The notes beneath the pieces were generated by a model. That model did not search any database. It was given only the letters and a program-made list of their open reading frames with translations, and was not told the DNA's origin. Of a stretch of DNA of 64,000 bases, positions 44,360-56,709 are shown in pieces. Location of the stretch: the NCBI GenBank assembly GCA_963576475.1, contig OY754984.1:17019775-17083774 (forward strand), given 5' to 3'. The DNA is from Molanna angustata. Lineage: Eukaryota > Arthropoda > Insecta > Trichoptera > Molannidae. A program made the translations under genes and the position numbers. Positions within the stretch are counted from its first letter, which is position 1; every line of letters starts with the position of its first letter.

Positions 44360-44720
44360 TAATATTATCTTTCAATTACAAACAACAATTCACTGATATA
44401 AAATTTAGGCCATGAGATGAAAGATGGGCTAATTTCTCCTTGAGGTACTTAGGTGTGAGAGGGTTCTTAAGTGTCAGATAAAGTAAGGAAAGAACATGGG
44501 AATTTCTTAGTTCTCGGATTTTGAGCCATTTCAACTGTTTCCTACTTTCAGACACGTGATCAAACTTTTTTAGTCCAAACACATATCGTATGCAGACATT
44601 TTGCAGTCTCTCAAGTTTGTCAAGATGATCGTCAGTAGCGTCTAGGTAAACTACGTCTGCGTAGTCGAGTAGAGGACAGGTAACATCAGTAGTTGTGTAA
44701 GAGTAATTTTGATTTTTTGA
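44360..44720 (-). pseudogene. LINE post-RT and C-terminal region
   Basis: On the minus strand from 44700: TTDVTCPLLDYADVVYLDAT, then DDHLDKLERLQNVCIRYVFG, then LKKFDHVSESRKQLKWLKIR, then LSLLYLTLKNPLTPKYLKEK. This is the 'Q.CIR.VFGL....H.S..R..L.WL.I..RR' block of LINE RTs. The frame is open for roughly 110 codons. It is truncated on both sides and meets the plus-strand LINE tail at 44346. Confidence 0.87.
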
Positions 44721-44790
44721 GGAAGGTAGTATTTAAGGTGGTTTAGTATATGGAAATATCGAAAAATCCGTTGGCTTACTACCTTTATGT

Positions 44791-44915
44791 TATTATATTA
44801 ATCTTGAAAATGTGACAAATTTTTGCTGCGTGTGAGTCAATATTTGACAATGTACCTATCTCTTATTTTCCCGAGAAGCAATACAAAATAAAAATGAAAT
44901 GAAGTATTTTTTTTT
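44791..44915 (+). repeat. SINE family A, 3' fragment
   Basis: ATTAATCTTGAAAATGTGAC, GCTGCGTGTGAGTCAATATT and TTTTCCCGAGAAGCAATACA match SINE A with extra divergence. The tail is AAATAAAAATG. Confidence 0.7.
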
Positions 44916-45259
44916 TAAATTCAATTACACTCTTTTGTTGTTTGAATGTAAAGTTTTAATGTATTTACATAATTCACTCTTGCCAACTTAAAAAACTCAG
45001 AAACCTTTCTAGCGTATAACTTTTCCGAGAAGGCAGGTACATGCTAATGTTGTTTTTGGAAACCTTCAATTTATTCAGAAATCCTCTTATAGGAAAAGTG
45101 ACCCAGGGATCGCCTACATATTTATGAGTATCATCCAACATATAATGTGAAACAATGTATTAATATTTTATTTAGTAATATTTTTTCTATAGCTTTTTGC
45201 ATCAATTTGTTTTATTTCGATAATAAATATATTTTAAAATGTTATAAATCCATACTTGA
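44916..45259. other. Spacer
   Basis: No gene recognised. Confidence 0.4.
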
Positions 45260-45690
45260 ATTATAAATTAGCTATAAACCACTTGTTTTTTGAGTCACTT
45301 CGCGACATGTTTCGGAAGCGCTGTCCTTCCATCGACCGGCGTGTCTAGACTAACATGTTGAATTTGTGTGTATCTGTCTGTGAAGCGAGGGAGGTGGCGG
45401 TTGAGGGTTGGTTGGGTTAGTGGGGGGAGGGGAGTATTGTGTAGTGTTTTTTTTTTGATGGGGAATAAATTAAGTATTGGAGAAGTGTTATGAAAGGTAT
45501 ATATGGTTATTTATAAGTTTTATGCCTGAATTTATGTGTTTATGTATTTCGAGTGTTTCGTAGTTGTTAAGTCGGTATCCTTTATGTTGTGTTTCGTGTA
45601 ATAGTTTTAGTTTGTGGTTATTGAATGAGTGAACATGTCGTGAGGTGACTCAAAAAACAAGTGGTTTATAGCTAAATTATAATTCAAATA
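45260..45690 (-). mobile_element. PLE remnant between inverted terminal repeats
   Basis: Arms of about 55 bp face each other (45260-45315 and 45630-45690). Both contain GCTATAAACCACTTGTTTTT and GAGTCAC, one on each strand. Between them the minus strand (45639-45502) encodes HSFNNHKLKLLHETQHKGYR, then LNNYETLEIHKHINSG, then a stop. This is the end of a PLE GIY-YIG endonuclease. The left arm carries CTTCCGAAACATGTCG, a PLE-tail motif. A G-rich stretch (45390-45440) separates the stop from the tail. Confidence 0.82.
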
Positions 45691-45854
45691 TGGTTAATAT
45701 TAACTACCACAAAATATCCGCCGAATCATTAAATGATGTTATAAATCCGTCTAAAAATGCAAATGCTGCCACTCTTTTAATGAAAATAGACGGAGATATA
45801 GGTATTACCCAATGATGATTTCTTCAAATATCTTGGGTCACTTGAGAATTAGTG

Positions 45855-46100
45855 TGGGATATATGAGGTTTAGATCAACGTCGGGAGTTTTATGGTATCC
45901 AAAAATTCAAGCAAAGTTGAAGGAAAAAGTGTACCAGACAATTGTCTTCTGACCGGCACTCCTCTAAGAATCCGGATCCTGGACAATGTATAACTCCTAC
46001 TCTAGGCAATTGAAAACTGCTGAAATTGGTATGCTAAGATGGGCAGTTGGGGTATCTCTACGGGACAAAATAAAAAGTTCACGCATTCGTGGAATCCTAT
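45855..46100 (+). pseudogene. LINE post-RT fragment
   Basis: Plus text encodes KIQAKLKEKVYQTIV, a stop, then a decayed SGSWTMYN block, then QLKTAEIGMLRWAVGVSLRD and KIKSSRIRGIL. This follows the LINE order 'K.KVY.TVVRP...YG.E.W....' and 'EMRMLRW..G.TR.DRVRN..IR'. Frameshifts are present. Confidence 0.75.
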
Positions 46101-46314
46101 AGGCGTTACTGATATACATGGAAAACCAAGCGATCATCGACCCCAACATTTGGCACAGACAATAAGTTTAGAAGAATAAATATTTTTGCTGTGATCGTCG
46201 GACCTGGTTCATACCATCACTGCAAATACCACAATTTGAGGTGACTAGCGACAGGTGTTCGGAGTGTACATTACTATATCAAATGAAGTTCGACACAAGA
46301 ACCAGCCTCGTCTT
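46101..46314. other. Spacer
   Basis: Possibly the end of the preceding LINE; no clear motif. Confidence 0.35.
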
Positions 46315-46430
46315 CCTTCAAAAGGCAACATTCAGAATGGGTGGTACAGGACCACATTTCTGAATAATGTGAGATGTTATTTTGAAAAAAAGTGGAAGCA
46401 CTTATCACTATTCTAATTCGTGATGTTTGT
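46315..46430 (+). repeat. Dispersed repeat R1, copy 3 (diverged)
   Basis: AAGGCAACATTCAGAATGGG, TGTGAGATGTTATTTT and GTGGAAGCACTTATCACTAT follow the order of 30395-30560 with the central GC-rich part missing. Confidence 0.6.
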
Positions 46431-46925
46431 ATATTACCTGACGTAACTACATACATAGTTATCTTTTAGAAAAGGGACCCTATATCTCTCTTGATAATGT
46501 ATTTCATAAGACACAAACTAAGCGGCTTCTTATTACATGGAAATTCTATTCTATGGAAAGTGCATCTACGTTATGTGTACCTATGTACTACATTATAATG
46601 TACCTAACTGTGTATATTGCTAATATCGTTACGTTGGCTGCACTCACAGGTACGCCATGATGTCGCAATTTATTATTAGAAGCAATGCATTTAACAAAAC
46701 AATTACTTAGGGACAAATTAGTCTCCCGGAGATATTATTTATGAGGGAATTATTTTTGGTTAAAAAAGATGTTGTATTTGCTTTATCGCACAGCTATAAC
46801 TCAACATAAGTTCGTCTCTTACACAGTGTGATAGATAACTACGAGTATAATGTGATTGCACTGTAGGAAACGAGAAATATGTATGCAGTGTGTGCCTTCA
46901 CATTATTGCATTATCTCTTTCTGAC
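46431..46925. other. Spacer
   Basis: No gene recognised. Confidence 0.4.
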
Positions 46926-46928
46926 TTA

Positions 46929-47967
46929 CAGGCAGTTTCATAAAAAGCAGCAAAACAACCCTTAATTTAAAGGTTCTTTAAAAATTCAAAGTTGCCTTTA
47001 AGTCGTTGCGTTTCATAAGTAATAATGCCGCGTACTTTAGCAAAAGGCAGAAATGTCACCGAAATACCTGAAAATTGGCAATATAACTATCAAAATCATT
47101 GGAAAAATTCAGTGTTGGAACTGTTGGAACAAATCCTTTCCTCACTTTATTCCTTTCCCCACCCATCCGGGCCTGACCATGTCAAGGCTGTATCGATATC
47201 AGTCTGCGTCCGAATGCACTCCGGTTGACACGTCGTGCGTGTGACGTAATCTCGTAGATTATCGCAGCGAAGCGTAGTTTTGGTGCATATTGCTGGTCGC
47301 GAAGCATCGTGAGAAATTCCCGACGGCAATTAGAATTGGTACCTTCCGTGCTGCTCCTGGAAGGTCAGAAGACTCGTCGAACCTCAAGACAGCAGAGGAA
47401 GAGAGGGTCATCTAGAAACCGGCGACGGAAGACAGGTCAGTCCTTATTCCTTTCGTCATAATCCCGCGACCCTCATAGGGACGCGACAAAAAATATAGGT
47501 AAATCTTTCTGTCTACTACCATATAATATGTGATTTCTGTCATTGAATTGATCATTGATGTATAGGATATGTTTATGGAATCGAAACTTATCAAAAAATT
47601 CTCCTTAATTATACGTTTCCATGTGGTCGATAATTATTAGCTCGAAGATGAAAACATCATTTTCTTTAATTATTCATTAAAAATGTTTAAATAATAATAA
47701 AACAATTGAATATTGGTAAGTAATATAGACATGATCGTTTACGTTCAATTGACAATATTGAGATCAACAAGAACTGACAACTGACTTGAACATTGGTATA
47801 TTGCAGCACACTCTGGTGGTAAAAAAATGAACTGCTCTTAAAGGAGACATTAGTGACTAAAGTACGAAGATACTGGACTGTAGATTAAGGTGACATTTTG
47901 TTGTTATGAAACGCAATTTTATTTAAAGTAGACATTAAGTCTCCTTTAATTTTAATGAAACTGGCTG
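46929..47967. mobile_element. TTA-flanked TIR element (Harbinger-like), non-autonomous
   Basis: TTA at 46926-46928 and 47968-47970 flanks inverted ends CAGGCAGTTTCATAAAA and TTTTAATGAAACTGGCTG. A second inverted pair lies inside (TTGCGTTTCATAA near 47006 and TTATGAAACGCAA near 47904), so GTTTCATAA occurs as a repeated terminal motif. The interior (47130-47420) is GC-richer. A 67-aa frame at 47025-47228 begins MPRTLAKGRNVTEIPENW; I do not recognise it. TTA duplications fit PIF/Harbinger-type transposition, but the superfamily is inferred. Confidence 0.72.
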
Positions 47968-48059
47968 TTACTGTACCTATTATGTCGTGTATGCTATTTA
48001 TTTCTGGTATTGTCAGAATTCGTTTTACTGTACCATTTTTCGTAGAGCGTTTTGTTCTT

Positions 48060-48465
<406 letters not shown>

Positions 48466-48536
48466 TGTCTATATATAAATAAAATGTCATTGTTGATACC
48501 ATACGTTGCATGGGTTTGTTGGAAGAGATTGTCTTA

Positions 48537-48724
48537 GGGTCGTATTACGCATGTTATATAAGAAAACGGTAAGATAATCTTTCCCTCTCCAAATTCTCAA
48601 GTCGTATTACAGAAGTTATTTCGTATAACAGATAATACCAAATAACTTCTGTAATACGACGTGAGGATTTGGACAGGGAAAGATTATCTTACCGTTTTCT
48701 TATATAACATGCGTAATACGACCC
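48537..48724. mobile_element. Palindromic MITE with TTA duplication
   Basis: TTA at 48534-48536 and 48725-48727 flanks a 188-bp element that is almost entirely two inverted arms. The ends are GGGTCGTATTACGCATGT and its inverse, and the arms continue through AAACGGTAAGATAATCTTTC. The centre is near 48630. The 3-bp TTA duplication suggests mobilisation by a Harbinger-type transposase. Confidence 0.85.
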
Positions 48725-48727
48725 TTA

Positions 48728-49421
48728 GTAGGTACATGGATTGTATATAAATTAAATAAAAAATATTACCTTTTCAATATAAATTACTTTGATTATTCAA
48801 TAATTCTATTAAAATGAGGATATTTTTTACAAACAAGTCGTGAAACATATTAAAATGCGAAACGAAATTGCACCCCAAACGTATTCTTTGTCCCAAGGTG
48901 CCCATTTTGTAAGTAAACTTTCCCCGATTTAACGTATTTTTTCCTTTAAATTCACTCAACCTAGCATGTCATTTGCATACTGATGAGTTTGTTGTTATAT
49001 GAGATTGTTATGTAAACGCTTTTCATCACAAAAAAACAGTGTAATGTTCATAATAAATGCCTTAAAATAAGACGAAAAATAAGTCATTTTTTTTGCAGTT
49101 AAATGCTTGATGTAAAATATGATGTAAAAAAATAATTTAATATTTATTTGTACAAAAATTATTGCAAATTTTATACAAAACTTTTATCATAACGAATTTT
49201 TATGATTGAATGTAGATTCTATTAAAGATTAGAGTATTATGGGGTACTGATTTAAACATTTGTAAGATAAGGACACGATAAGAATGTATTAAGATGTGTC
49301 TCTAGTAAGCCTACAGAGTGATTGATTGTAACCGTCAACATCGGTCGTTAGACTTAATATTTAAATTTAGAATTCCATGTCAACCTCAGAAATGACAATT
49401 GAGTCATGATATAGAAATCGT
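48728..49421. other. Spacer
   Basis: AT-rich, no gene recognised. Confidence 0.4.
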
Positions 49422-49425
49422 TTAA

Positions 49426-50106
49426 GGGGGGACTGCTGCCAACGTACCTATTTTTCAATTTGATATACCATCATTATTTCTTATCAAATCGTTTTGAAAA
49501 ATATAAATGGATATTTTGGGTATTAGTAAAGAAAAATATACCTTAACTTTTTGATAATGTTCTGTATAAATTCTTGTAGAAAAATAATGGCGAACCCCGA
49601 CTTTCGTCGTTTATCTTATATTTTTAATAAGCTTTAAGGCGTAGTTCAATATTTTTTTATTAAATTTGAGAAGACAAAAATATCTAGAAAAATATGATGT
49701 GACGTTGCATTAATGCTTCAGGTTTAGTAAATAAACCTTAAAAACATTTATGTTCTATTAAGCGCCATTGCGAAATAAAAGTTTTTTTGGTTTATTTACT
49801 TAACCTGATGCATTTAATGCAACGTCACATCATATTTTTCCAGATATTTTGATCTTCTTTAATTCATAAAAAAATATATTGCTCTATATCTTATAGTTTT
49901 TTTAGAAATTTAAGATAAATGTCAAAAATCGGGATATACTTATTATTTTTCTACAAGAATATATACATAACATAATTAAAAAGTTAAGGTATATTTTTAT
50001 TTATAGTATCCAAACTAACTAGGTTATTATTTTCAAAATGATTCGTTTTGTAGTAATGATTCAATTTCAAATTGAAAAAATAGGTACGTTGGCAGCAGTC
50101 GTCCTC
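49426..50106. mobile_element. TTAA-flanked foldback element, piggyBac-like
   Basis: TTAA at 49422-49425 and 50107-50110 flanks a 681-bp element. The ends are GGGGGGACTGCTGCCAACGT on the left and ACGTTGGCAGCAGTCGTCCT on the right, and similarity between the halves continues inward (for example TGATGTGACGTTGCATTAAT against ATTTAATGCAACGTCACATC). The arms therefore span most of the element with imperfect pairing. TTAA plus G-run ends fits piggyBac MITEs. No transposase. Confidence 0.82.
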
Positions 50107-50110
50107 TTAA

Positions 50111-50855
50111 ACAAACACAGATGTCAACATTATTAGAGGTTTTACAATTTGATCCCTAGATCGAAATATCGTCTTTAGCTGGTTCATGTTATATGCCTGA
50201 TTTTAATCTACTTAACCTGTTTTGCGCGGCGTCGAAGCGATACGACAACGTATCGCGTCGTCAAGTGATGACACGCCTTTATGCTGAATTCCATTTGCTT
50301 TTTCTATCAACTCAAAATGATGGGTATAACTTCATGAAATTAACGAAGCTTTGTGGTTGTTTTTTGTGTCGTCTGTATTTTTATTTTTATTCTGTCACGA
50401 TGTAGTCCCAACAGCAGAAAAAAAAGAGTCACAAAAGAGTTCTGCATGACAGGCTTTAGGGGGTTTAGGCAAAGGTTTACCCAAATTGAATCCAACTCTT
50501 GTCAGCGCGCCTAACCTAATCTGACACCGGGAGATCTGTTTTGGGAAACCCGTCCATGAAATGAAACCAGCACTTTGAAACGTGGCACAGTTTATGGCTT
50601 ATTTTTATTGGAACTCCAAAGAGTTGTTTGTTGATGGTTCAAGATCATGTGATAACGGTCAAGTCTTGTGTCGCTTTACGAAATAAAGCTGTTATTGGTC
50701 TTTTTGAGAATGTACTCTTGATTTGAGCTCTGCAGATATATTATATTCCACTCATTAGTACCACTTACATCAAAGCATCGATCATTGAAGGCCGCCTTGT
50801 TGATTCTCTCCAAATACCTGGGGTTGTCACTCTGTGATCCAGACGACCTGAGTAT
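50111..50855. other. Spacer
   Basis: The frame at 50193-50405 (70 aa) has no domain. Positions 50440-50590 are GC-richer and unrecognised. Confidence 0.4.
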
Positions 50856-51044
50856 GAGATACTTCCCAGAGAGCTATCTTCTCTGACACGGTTCTTGGAT
50901 GTAGTTTTGCGCTAGGTTGAGATACTTCCCAGAGAGCTATTTTCTCTGACACGGTTCTTGGATGTTGTTTTGCGCTAGGTTGAGATACTTGCCTTATAGC
51001 AATTTCCTCTGACACAGTTCTTGAATGTATTTTTGTGATAGGTA
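50856..51044 (-). repeat. 63-bp minisatellite, three units
   Basis: Units start at 50856, 50919 and 50982, with GAGATACTTCCCAGAGAGCT and ACACGGTTCTTGGATGTAGT. As 63 is a multiple of three, the minus strand reads a 21-residue repeat containing RTVSEKIALWEVSQPSAK. With only three units and no larger frame, a protein is unlikely. Confidence 0.9.
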
Positions 51045-51107
51045 GGTTGTTCACAACATCGAACACATGATAGATAATTTTTAACATCAAATAATGATAA
51101 AATTAAA

Positions 51108-51503
51108 TCTATATTATAAATTTGAATGTTTGTATCTATGTATCTATTGTGTCTATGTATGTAACTATGTATGTATGTGTTGAATGCGCTCCTAAATCGT
51201 TCATCCGATTGCAATGAAACTTTGGTGAATTGTCGAGAGTATGCCCGAGATGGTTTCTGGATTAAAAAATAATTCCTCTTCAAATTTAATTGGGCCTGAA
51301 GGTACAAAAGTACTGAAGGTATTGAAGGGACTGAAGGGATGGGTGGTACTAAAGAGACGGGAGGTACTGAAGGGCAAGAAGGGACGGGTGGTACTGAAGG
51401 GCCTGAAAGGACGGGGGGTACTGAAGGGTCTGAAGCGACGGGTGGTAATGAAGGACCATTTTTAATTATACAGGCAATACAAAGTTTGCCGGGGGTTCAC
51501 TAG
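51108..51503 (+). mobile_element. Non-autonomous Helitron
   Basis: Starts TCTATATTATAAATTTGAAT after an A and ends GCCGGGGGTTCACTAG before a T, giving the A-TC...CTAG-T signature of Helitrons. The 5' part carries TTCATCCGATTGCAATGAAA, a phrase common near the starts of insect Helitrons. The interior holds a GA-rich minisatellite (51300-51460). 396 bp, no Rep/helicase. Confidence 0.8.
51300..51460 (+). repeat. Minisatellite of about 27-bp units inside the Helitron
   Basis: Units resemble GGTACTGAAGGGCCTGAAGG plus GACGGGT, with variable length and many substitutions, about five to six times. The 74-aa frame (LKGLKGRGVLKGLK-type) is a by-product of the repeat. Confidence 0.8.
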
Positions 51504-51514
51504 TTATTTATAAA

Positions 51515-51745
51515 AATAAATAAAACACATTGTTATGACTTATTTGAGTCTAAGCGCTTTCACCGAACACAGCCAGCATCCTCAGAGGATTTTGGGTTTG
51601 ATTCTAGCCTCTGAGGAAGCCGGCTGTGTACGGCAAAAGTGCTAGGGCTCATTAAAGCCATACTCATTAATTTGTGGATTAAAACTATGTGTGTATCTAT
51701 TTTTTATAAAAAAAATTATTATGATCTTCCACTGTGTAAACGAAA
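51515..51745 (+). repeat. PLE-type tails as an inverted pair
   Basis: 51551-51589 and 51610-51650 are inverted arms of about 38 bp (outer TAAGCGCTTTCACCGAACAC, inverse GTGTACGGCAAAAGTGCTAG). After the right arm, ACTCATTAATTTGTGGATTA and ATGATCTTCCACTGTGTAAA match the single tail at 60035-60190, where CTGATGA and GAAAG are better kept. Confidence 0.68.
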
Positions 51746-52334
51746 TTAACTTTGAATTTATTATTTAAAAATAATATTTATTATAGTTATGTTATAATAA
51801 TATGTTAAATTATCTATAAATAACGAAAATTTATTCCTTTCTACAGATTTTTTTTATCTTTTCGCCTAGTAAGGGTCTTTTCATCTGACAAAATAAAAAA
51901 ATAGTCATTCGGTTTTCTATTTCATACTGCAGCAAAGAGAAAATAAAAGTTTCACACCAACAATAAATTCATTGTGTTTAATGATTTTCGTATGATTATT
52001 TGCATGAAATATTGATTATTTCGTGGCAAAACGTCCACCGTTCATAATTCACGACCATAATTATACAATTAAAGCTAGTTCGTAGGTATATCGATTAACT
52101 GCTAACTTTTTTCCAGGTCAATCGGCTAAAACCAGTGACCTGACCATTCTAGAAATAACTTTTCATCCATTAACAGGATTCTTAACATATTATTGCTATG
52201 AACTGTTCTTATATTCAATGTATTTGGTACATTTTTTTATGTAATATTTATATTCATTTTAATTTTGTCACGTGAAAACCTTATTGCCTAATACCCACAC
52301 GTTGTATTATATATTTAATACGATATTTTATGCA
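51746..52334. other. Spacer
   Basis: AT-rich; no gene seen. Confidence 0.4.
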
Positions 52335-52460
52335 TAAAAAATTTATTTCATTTCATTTCTCTCGCAAATATTCCTTCTCTGGGCCAGAAACACTGGTTAG
52401 ATGGAAGAAATTGACATTTTGCTCGTCACTTGAGCGGGAAGTATTTTTTTTTTATTATTA
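52335..52460 (+). repeat. SINE family B, 3' part
   Basis: TCTCTCGCAAATATTCCTTC, GGGCCAGAAACACTGGTTAG and GGAAGAAATTGACATTTTGC match the SINE B body at 41850-41920. The following GGTTGGTTGGAAGAAATTTC near 52465 resembles the LINE 3' text at 12791. Confidence 0.65.
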
Positions 52461-52739
52461 TTTGGTTGGTTGGAAGAAATTTCGTTTTTTCCGCCAGTTT
52501 ACAGAAAGTTACAAATATATGAATAAATTATCTTTTGTAATTTAAAAGTTTATTTAAAGTTTTGTTTACATTTTCAAACACCACAGTGCGCCATGTCAAA
52601 GTACCTAGTGTATTAAATTTTATATTTATTTATTCATTCACAGTATAAGACACGGTACAATAAAATTACGTATATGTTGACATCTTTTATCTATCTAGGA
52701 AATCCTGTGTTTATTATTGTGAGTTATTATTATTATTAT

Positions 52740-52818
52740 TTATTACTTCTCGGGCAACTAGCAGGTACTATGTCAAATATTAATTTAACACGCACCCAAT
52801 AACAAGTTGCCACATTCT
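52740..52818 (-). repeat. SINE family A, 3' fragment
   Basis: CTTCTCGGGCAACTAGCAGG to CAAGTTGCCACATTCTGG, the distal part of SINE A, preceded by a (TTA)n tail. It stops abruptly at the GGGTACCT repeat. Confidence 0.8.
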
Positions 52819-52896
52819 GGGTACCTACAATTGGGTACTTGGGTACCTACAACTGGGTACCTGGGTACCTAAAACCTAAAATTGGGTACCTACATA
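52819..52896. repeat. GGGTACCTACAATT tandem repeat
   Basis: Short irregular tandem copies of GGGTACCTA with CAATT, CAACT or AAATT spacers. It begins exactly at the point where the SINE fragment ends. Confidence 0.8.
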
Positions 52897-53189
52897 CATT
52901 GAAATTTGATCTATTAAATTATTCGTCCGTATATCCGGCTTTTGATGGCGTAGATCGTTTTTTTTAGAATTTATTTTTTATTCGAAAACGTCTCAACATA
53001 AGCAAATGAAATTTGTGTCCAAAGAAAGACTAATTGTGAAAATCCGATATCTGAGGAATATACGTGGGTACAAGAAGGTATAAACAAGCCAAAAATGAAA
53101 TAATATTTCTATCGCAGTTCAGGAGTGCCATCTATGCGAAAGCTGTGTAACGTTGTGTATAAGAACCGTGGATTTTATTTTCGAACCAA
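52897..53189. other. Spacer
   Basis: No gene recognised. Confidence 0.4.
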
Positions 53190-53405
53190 TTTATTTGTTT
53201 ATTTATTTATTATTATTGATTCTCGGGCAACTAACAGGTACTATGTCAAATATTTATTTAACACGCACCCAATAACAAGTTGCCACATTCTGGAGACTTA
53301 CAATATTAATCATCTCACAGATCCAGACTGAAAACACAATTAAAAACGTTTTTTTTCGAATTTTCGATCAGCAGTCAGGTACCTAACCAACTGAGCCACG
53401 AAGAT
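53190..53405 (-). repeat. SINE family A, near full length with a damaged B box
   Basis: TTCTCGGGCAACTAACAGGT through CATCTCACAGATCCAGACTG to GGTACCTAACCAACTGAGCC. The B-box segment is replaced by a T-rich stretch (53347-53365). The tail is (TTTA)n-like on the left. Confidence 0.85.
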
Positions 53406-53460
53406 CGAGAATAGTAATAATATAAGTACCTACATTGTCCGATAGATAGAAAAAATTTCG

Positions 53461-53613
53461 ATGAATCATTTGTTAATGGCTGGTTATTTTATATTTCCTT
53501 TCTGATTGAATATAGGTATAAAAAGGAGTAAGTCTGGCACCTGGGAGTGGTTGCGTTAACCAGTGTGCATCATCTTTTTATATGTAGGTGAAAATTGCAG
53601 ATTTTAACATTAT
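53461..53613. repeat. Outer inverted arm, left
   Basis: TTGAATATAGGTATAAAAAG, GTCTGGCACCTGGGAGTGGT and AAAATTGCAGATTTTAACAT recur inverted at about 59480-59625. The two arms enclose the whole nested stack. Confidence 0.7.
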
Positions 53614-54070
53614 GGCCCAGTATTTCAGTTGGCCCTTAGGAGTTTAACTCAAGTTTAACAAAAATATTGCGTATTTCAGTACCTAATCTTCCCTTAAATA
53701 CGTCACTAAACGACAAATATTTAACTCAACGTTTCTGGCGGATCGCGTGTCTTAATCTTGAGTTAAGTATTGTTTCTAGTCTTTTTCGCCAGTTGGCGTA
53801 CTAATCGCCGCACGCTTTAATGTTTTATTTCATTTTATACTTCAAATAACTATGCATAATAATTATAATCATGATTTATTTTTGTTGTTAAAATAAAAGA
53901 CTTGATATAGATGTGGTTCATGTATTTAATATTTATTTTCTTTTTTACATAATTATAATGTATTGCCTGACAACAAACGAAATAAACTGTCAGCCATAAT
54001 GAAACGTCAGGCACGCAACTTTATTTTTGCGATGTTTTTTCATCCGACTTTTTAAATTGATCCATCCTGT

Positions 54071-54467
<397 letters not shown>

Positions 54468-54491
54468 ATATTTGATGTTTTCACGGGTGAA

Positions 54492-55352
54492 ATATGTTAT
54501 AATATTTTTATCTCGGTTTTCCCGTGTCAGTAGGTCTTGACTAAGACCATTTGTCTTCCGACGTTTCGCCTGAATATCACCAGGCATTTTCAAGGACTTA
54601 ACGAAAAGCACGCGCGCGACACACGTCTACTCACACTGAAAGCTCACCGTCAAGTGACTCGTAGCGTACAAGATGGCCGCTTATGTCAAATATTGTTAGC
54701 GCGACGTGATTGGCTCCTTGTGACACGCCCACCTGCTGTCGTGTTCGTTGGTAATAATATTTTATCATTATTTTTGTGTTGTGATTTATTGTTAATTTTA
54801 GTTGTGACATTAATATTATTATTGTTGTGTTTTGGGGTTATTTTCGCTATGGTATTATTAATATTATTATTGTATTGTTTGTCATATAAAATGTTCTTCC
54901 AGGTACTAGGCAAACGAACTCCGTCGTCCCGATTGTTCATTATATCCCTTCTCTTATATATTTCTATAGCTTCCCTGTAAATTCTGAGAGGTTCACTGTT
55001 TAAACTTGCTATTATTTTTGAATGGTCAAAATCTATTGTATGTCCTTCTGTGAGCGAGTGTTGTACAAGTGAGGATGTAAGTTTTTTGTTTCTCATGTCG
55101 ACTCTGTGCTCCGCTATTCGTGCTTCAACTTTTCGATTGGTTCTTCCTACATAAGTCTTATTGCACGATCCGCACGGTATTTCATATACTCCATGAGCTT
55201 CAAGTGGAATGATGTCTTTCGGGTTTCTTAGAAAGGTTGATATTTTATTTGTTGTGCTGAAAACGGTACGTATGTTATTTTTGTTTAATAGACGGCTGAT
55301 TTTATCGGTGACGCCTTTGATATATGGTAGTCGGGCTGTTGATAATGGTGTT
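54492..55352 (-). pseudogene. Penelope-like element, endonuclease end (minus copy)
   Basis: The minus frame (within 55420-54686) encodes, after 55352, LPYIKGVTDKISRLLNKNNI, then GVYEIPCGSCNKTYVGRTNR, then KVEARIAEHRVDMRNKK and SLVQHSLTEGHTIDFDHSKI. These are the PLE linker and GIY-YIG endonuclease (here YVG) with both linker cysteines. The C-terminus is N- and T-rich. The first 22 codons of the open frame belong to the opposite copy. The RT domain is missing. After the stop, the tail (54492-54610) holds a GCCTG...CAGGC hairpin followed by GAAAC on this strand. Confidence 0.9.
54563..54583 (-). other. PLE tail hairpin with GAAAC (minus copy)
   Basis: On the minus strand: CTGGTGATATTCAGGCGAAA then C, where GCCTG and CAGGC can pair. 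It resembles hammerhead-type PLE tails (CTGANGA ... GAAAC) but departs from the strict core. The mirror copy is at 55943-55963. Confidence 0.5.
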
Positions 55353-56319
<967 letters not shown>

Positions 56320-56471
56320 GTGTATTCTTAAATTTTCTACATAAGACACTATTTTACCATTATCACTTATGTAGTTCCATATCCATCTGTAAAATGTACA
56401 TGCATTTTGCATTGAAGTACTACGTACGTAGTACATATTCAATGACATTTTTTCACTACAATGTTTGATTT

Positions 56472-56675
56472 TCCAACTGTCGATTTGTTCAGGAAAACTT
56501 TGTTCTCTTAACATATCGACAATGTATCAAGCCAGAATACGCGAGAATTGTATGGAGAGGTCTACTTTTTTCACGGCTTTTCCAACTTTGAAGTAAAAAA
56601 ACACCAACTTAGAGGCTTCGCAGCATATATGTTCCATACACGGATTTACTCAGAATTCGGAGTAGAACATTTCGT

Positions 56676-56709
<34 letters not shown>

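Noticed and set aside
50827..51090. 87-aa protein with a 21-residue repeat
   Set aside because: Only three units of a 63-bp minisatellite; no domain or larger gene context.
51241..51465. 74-aa basic repeat protein
   Set aside because: By-product of the minisatellite within the Helitron.
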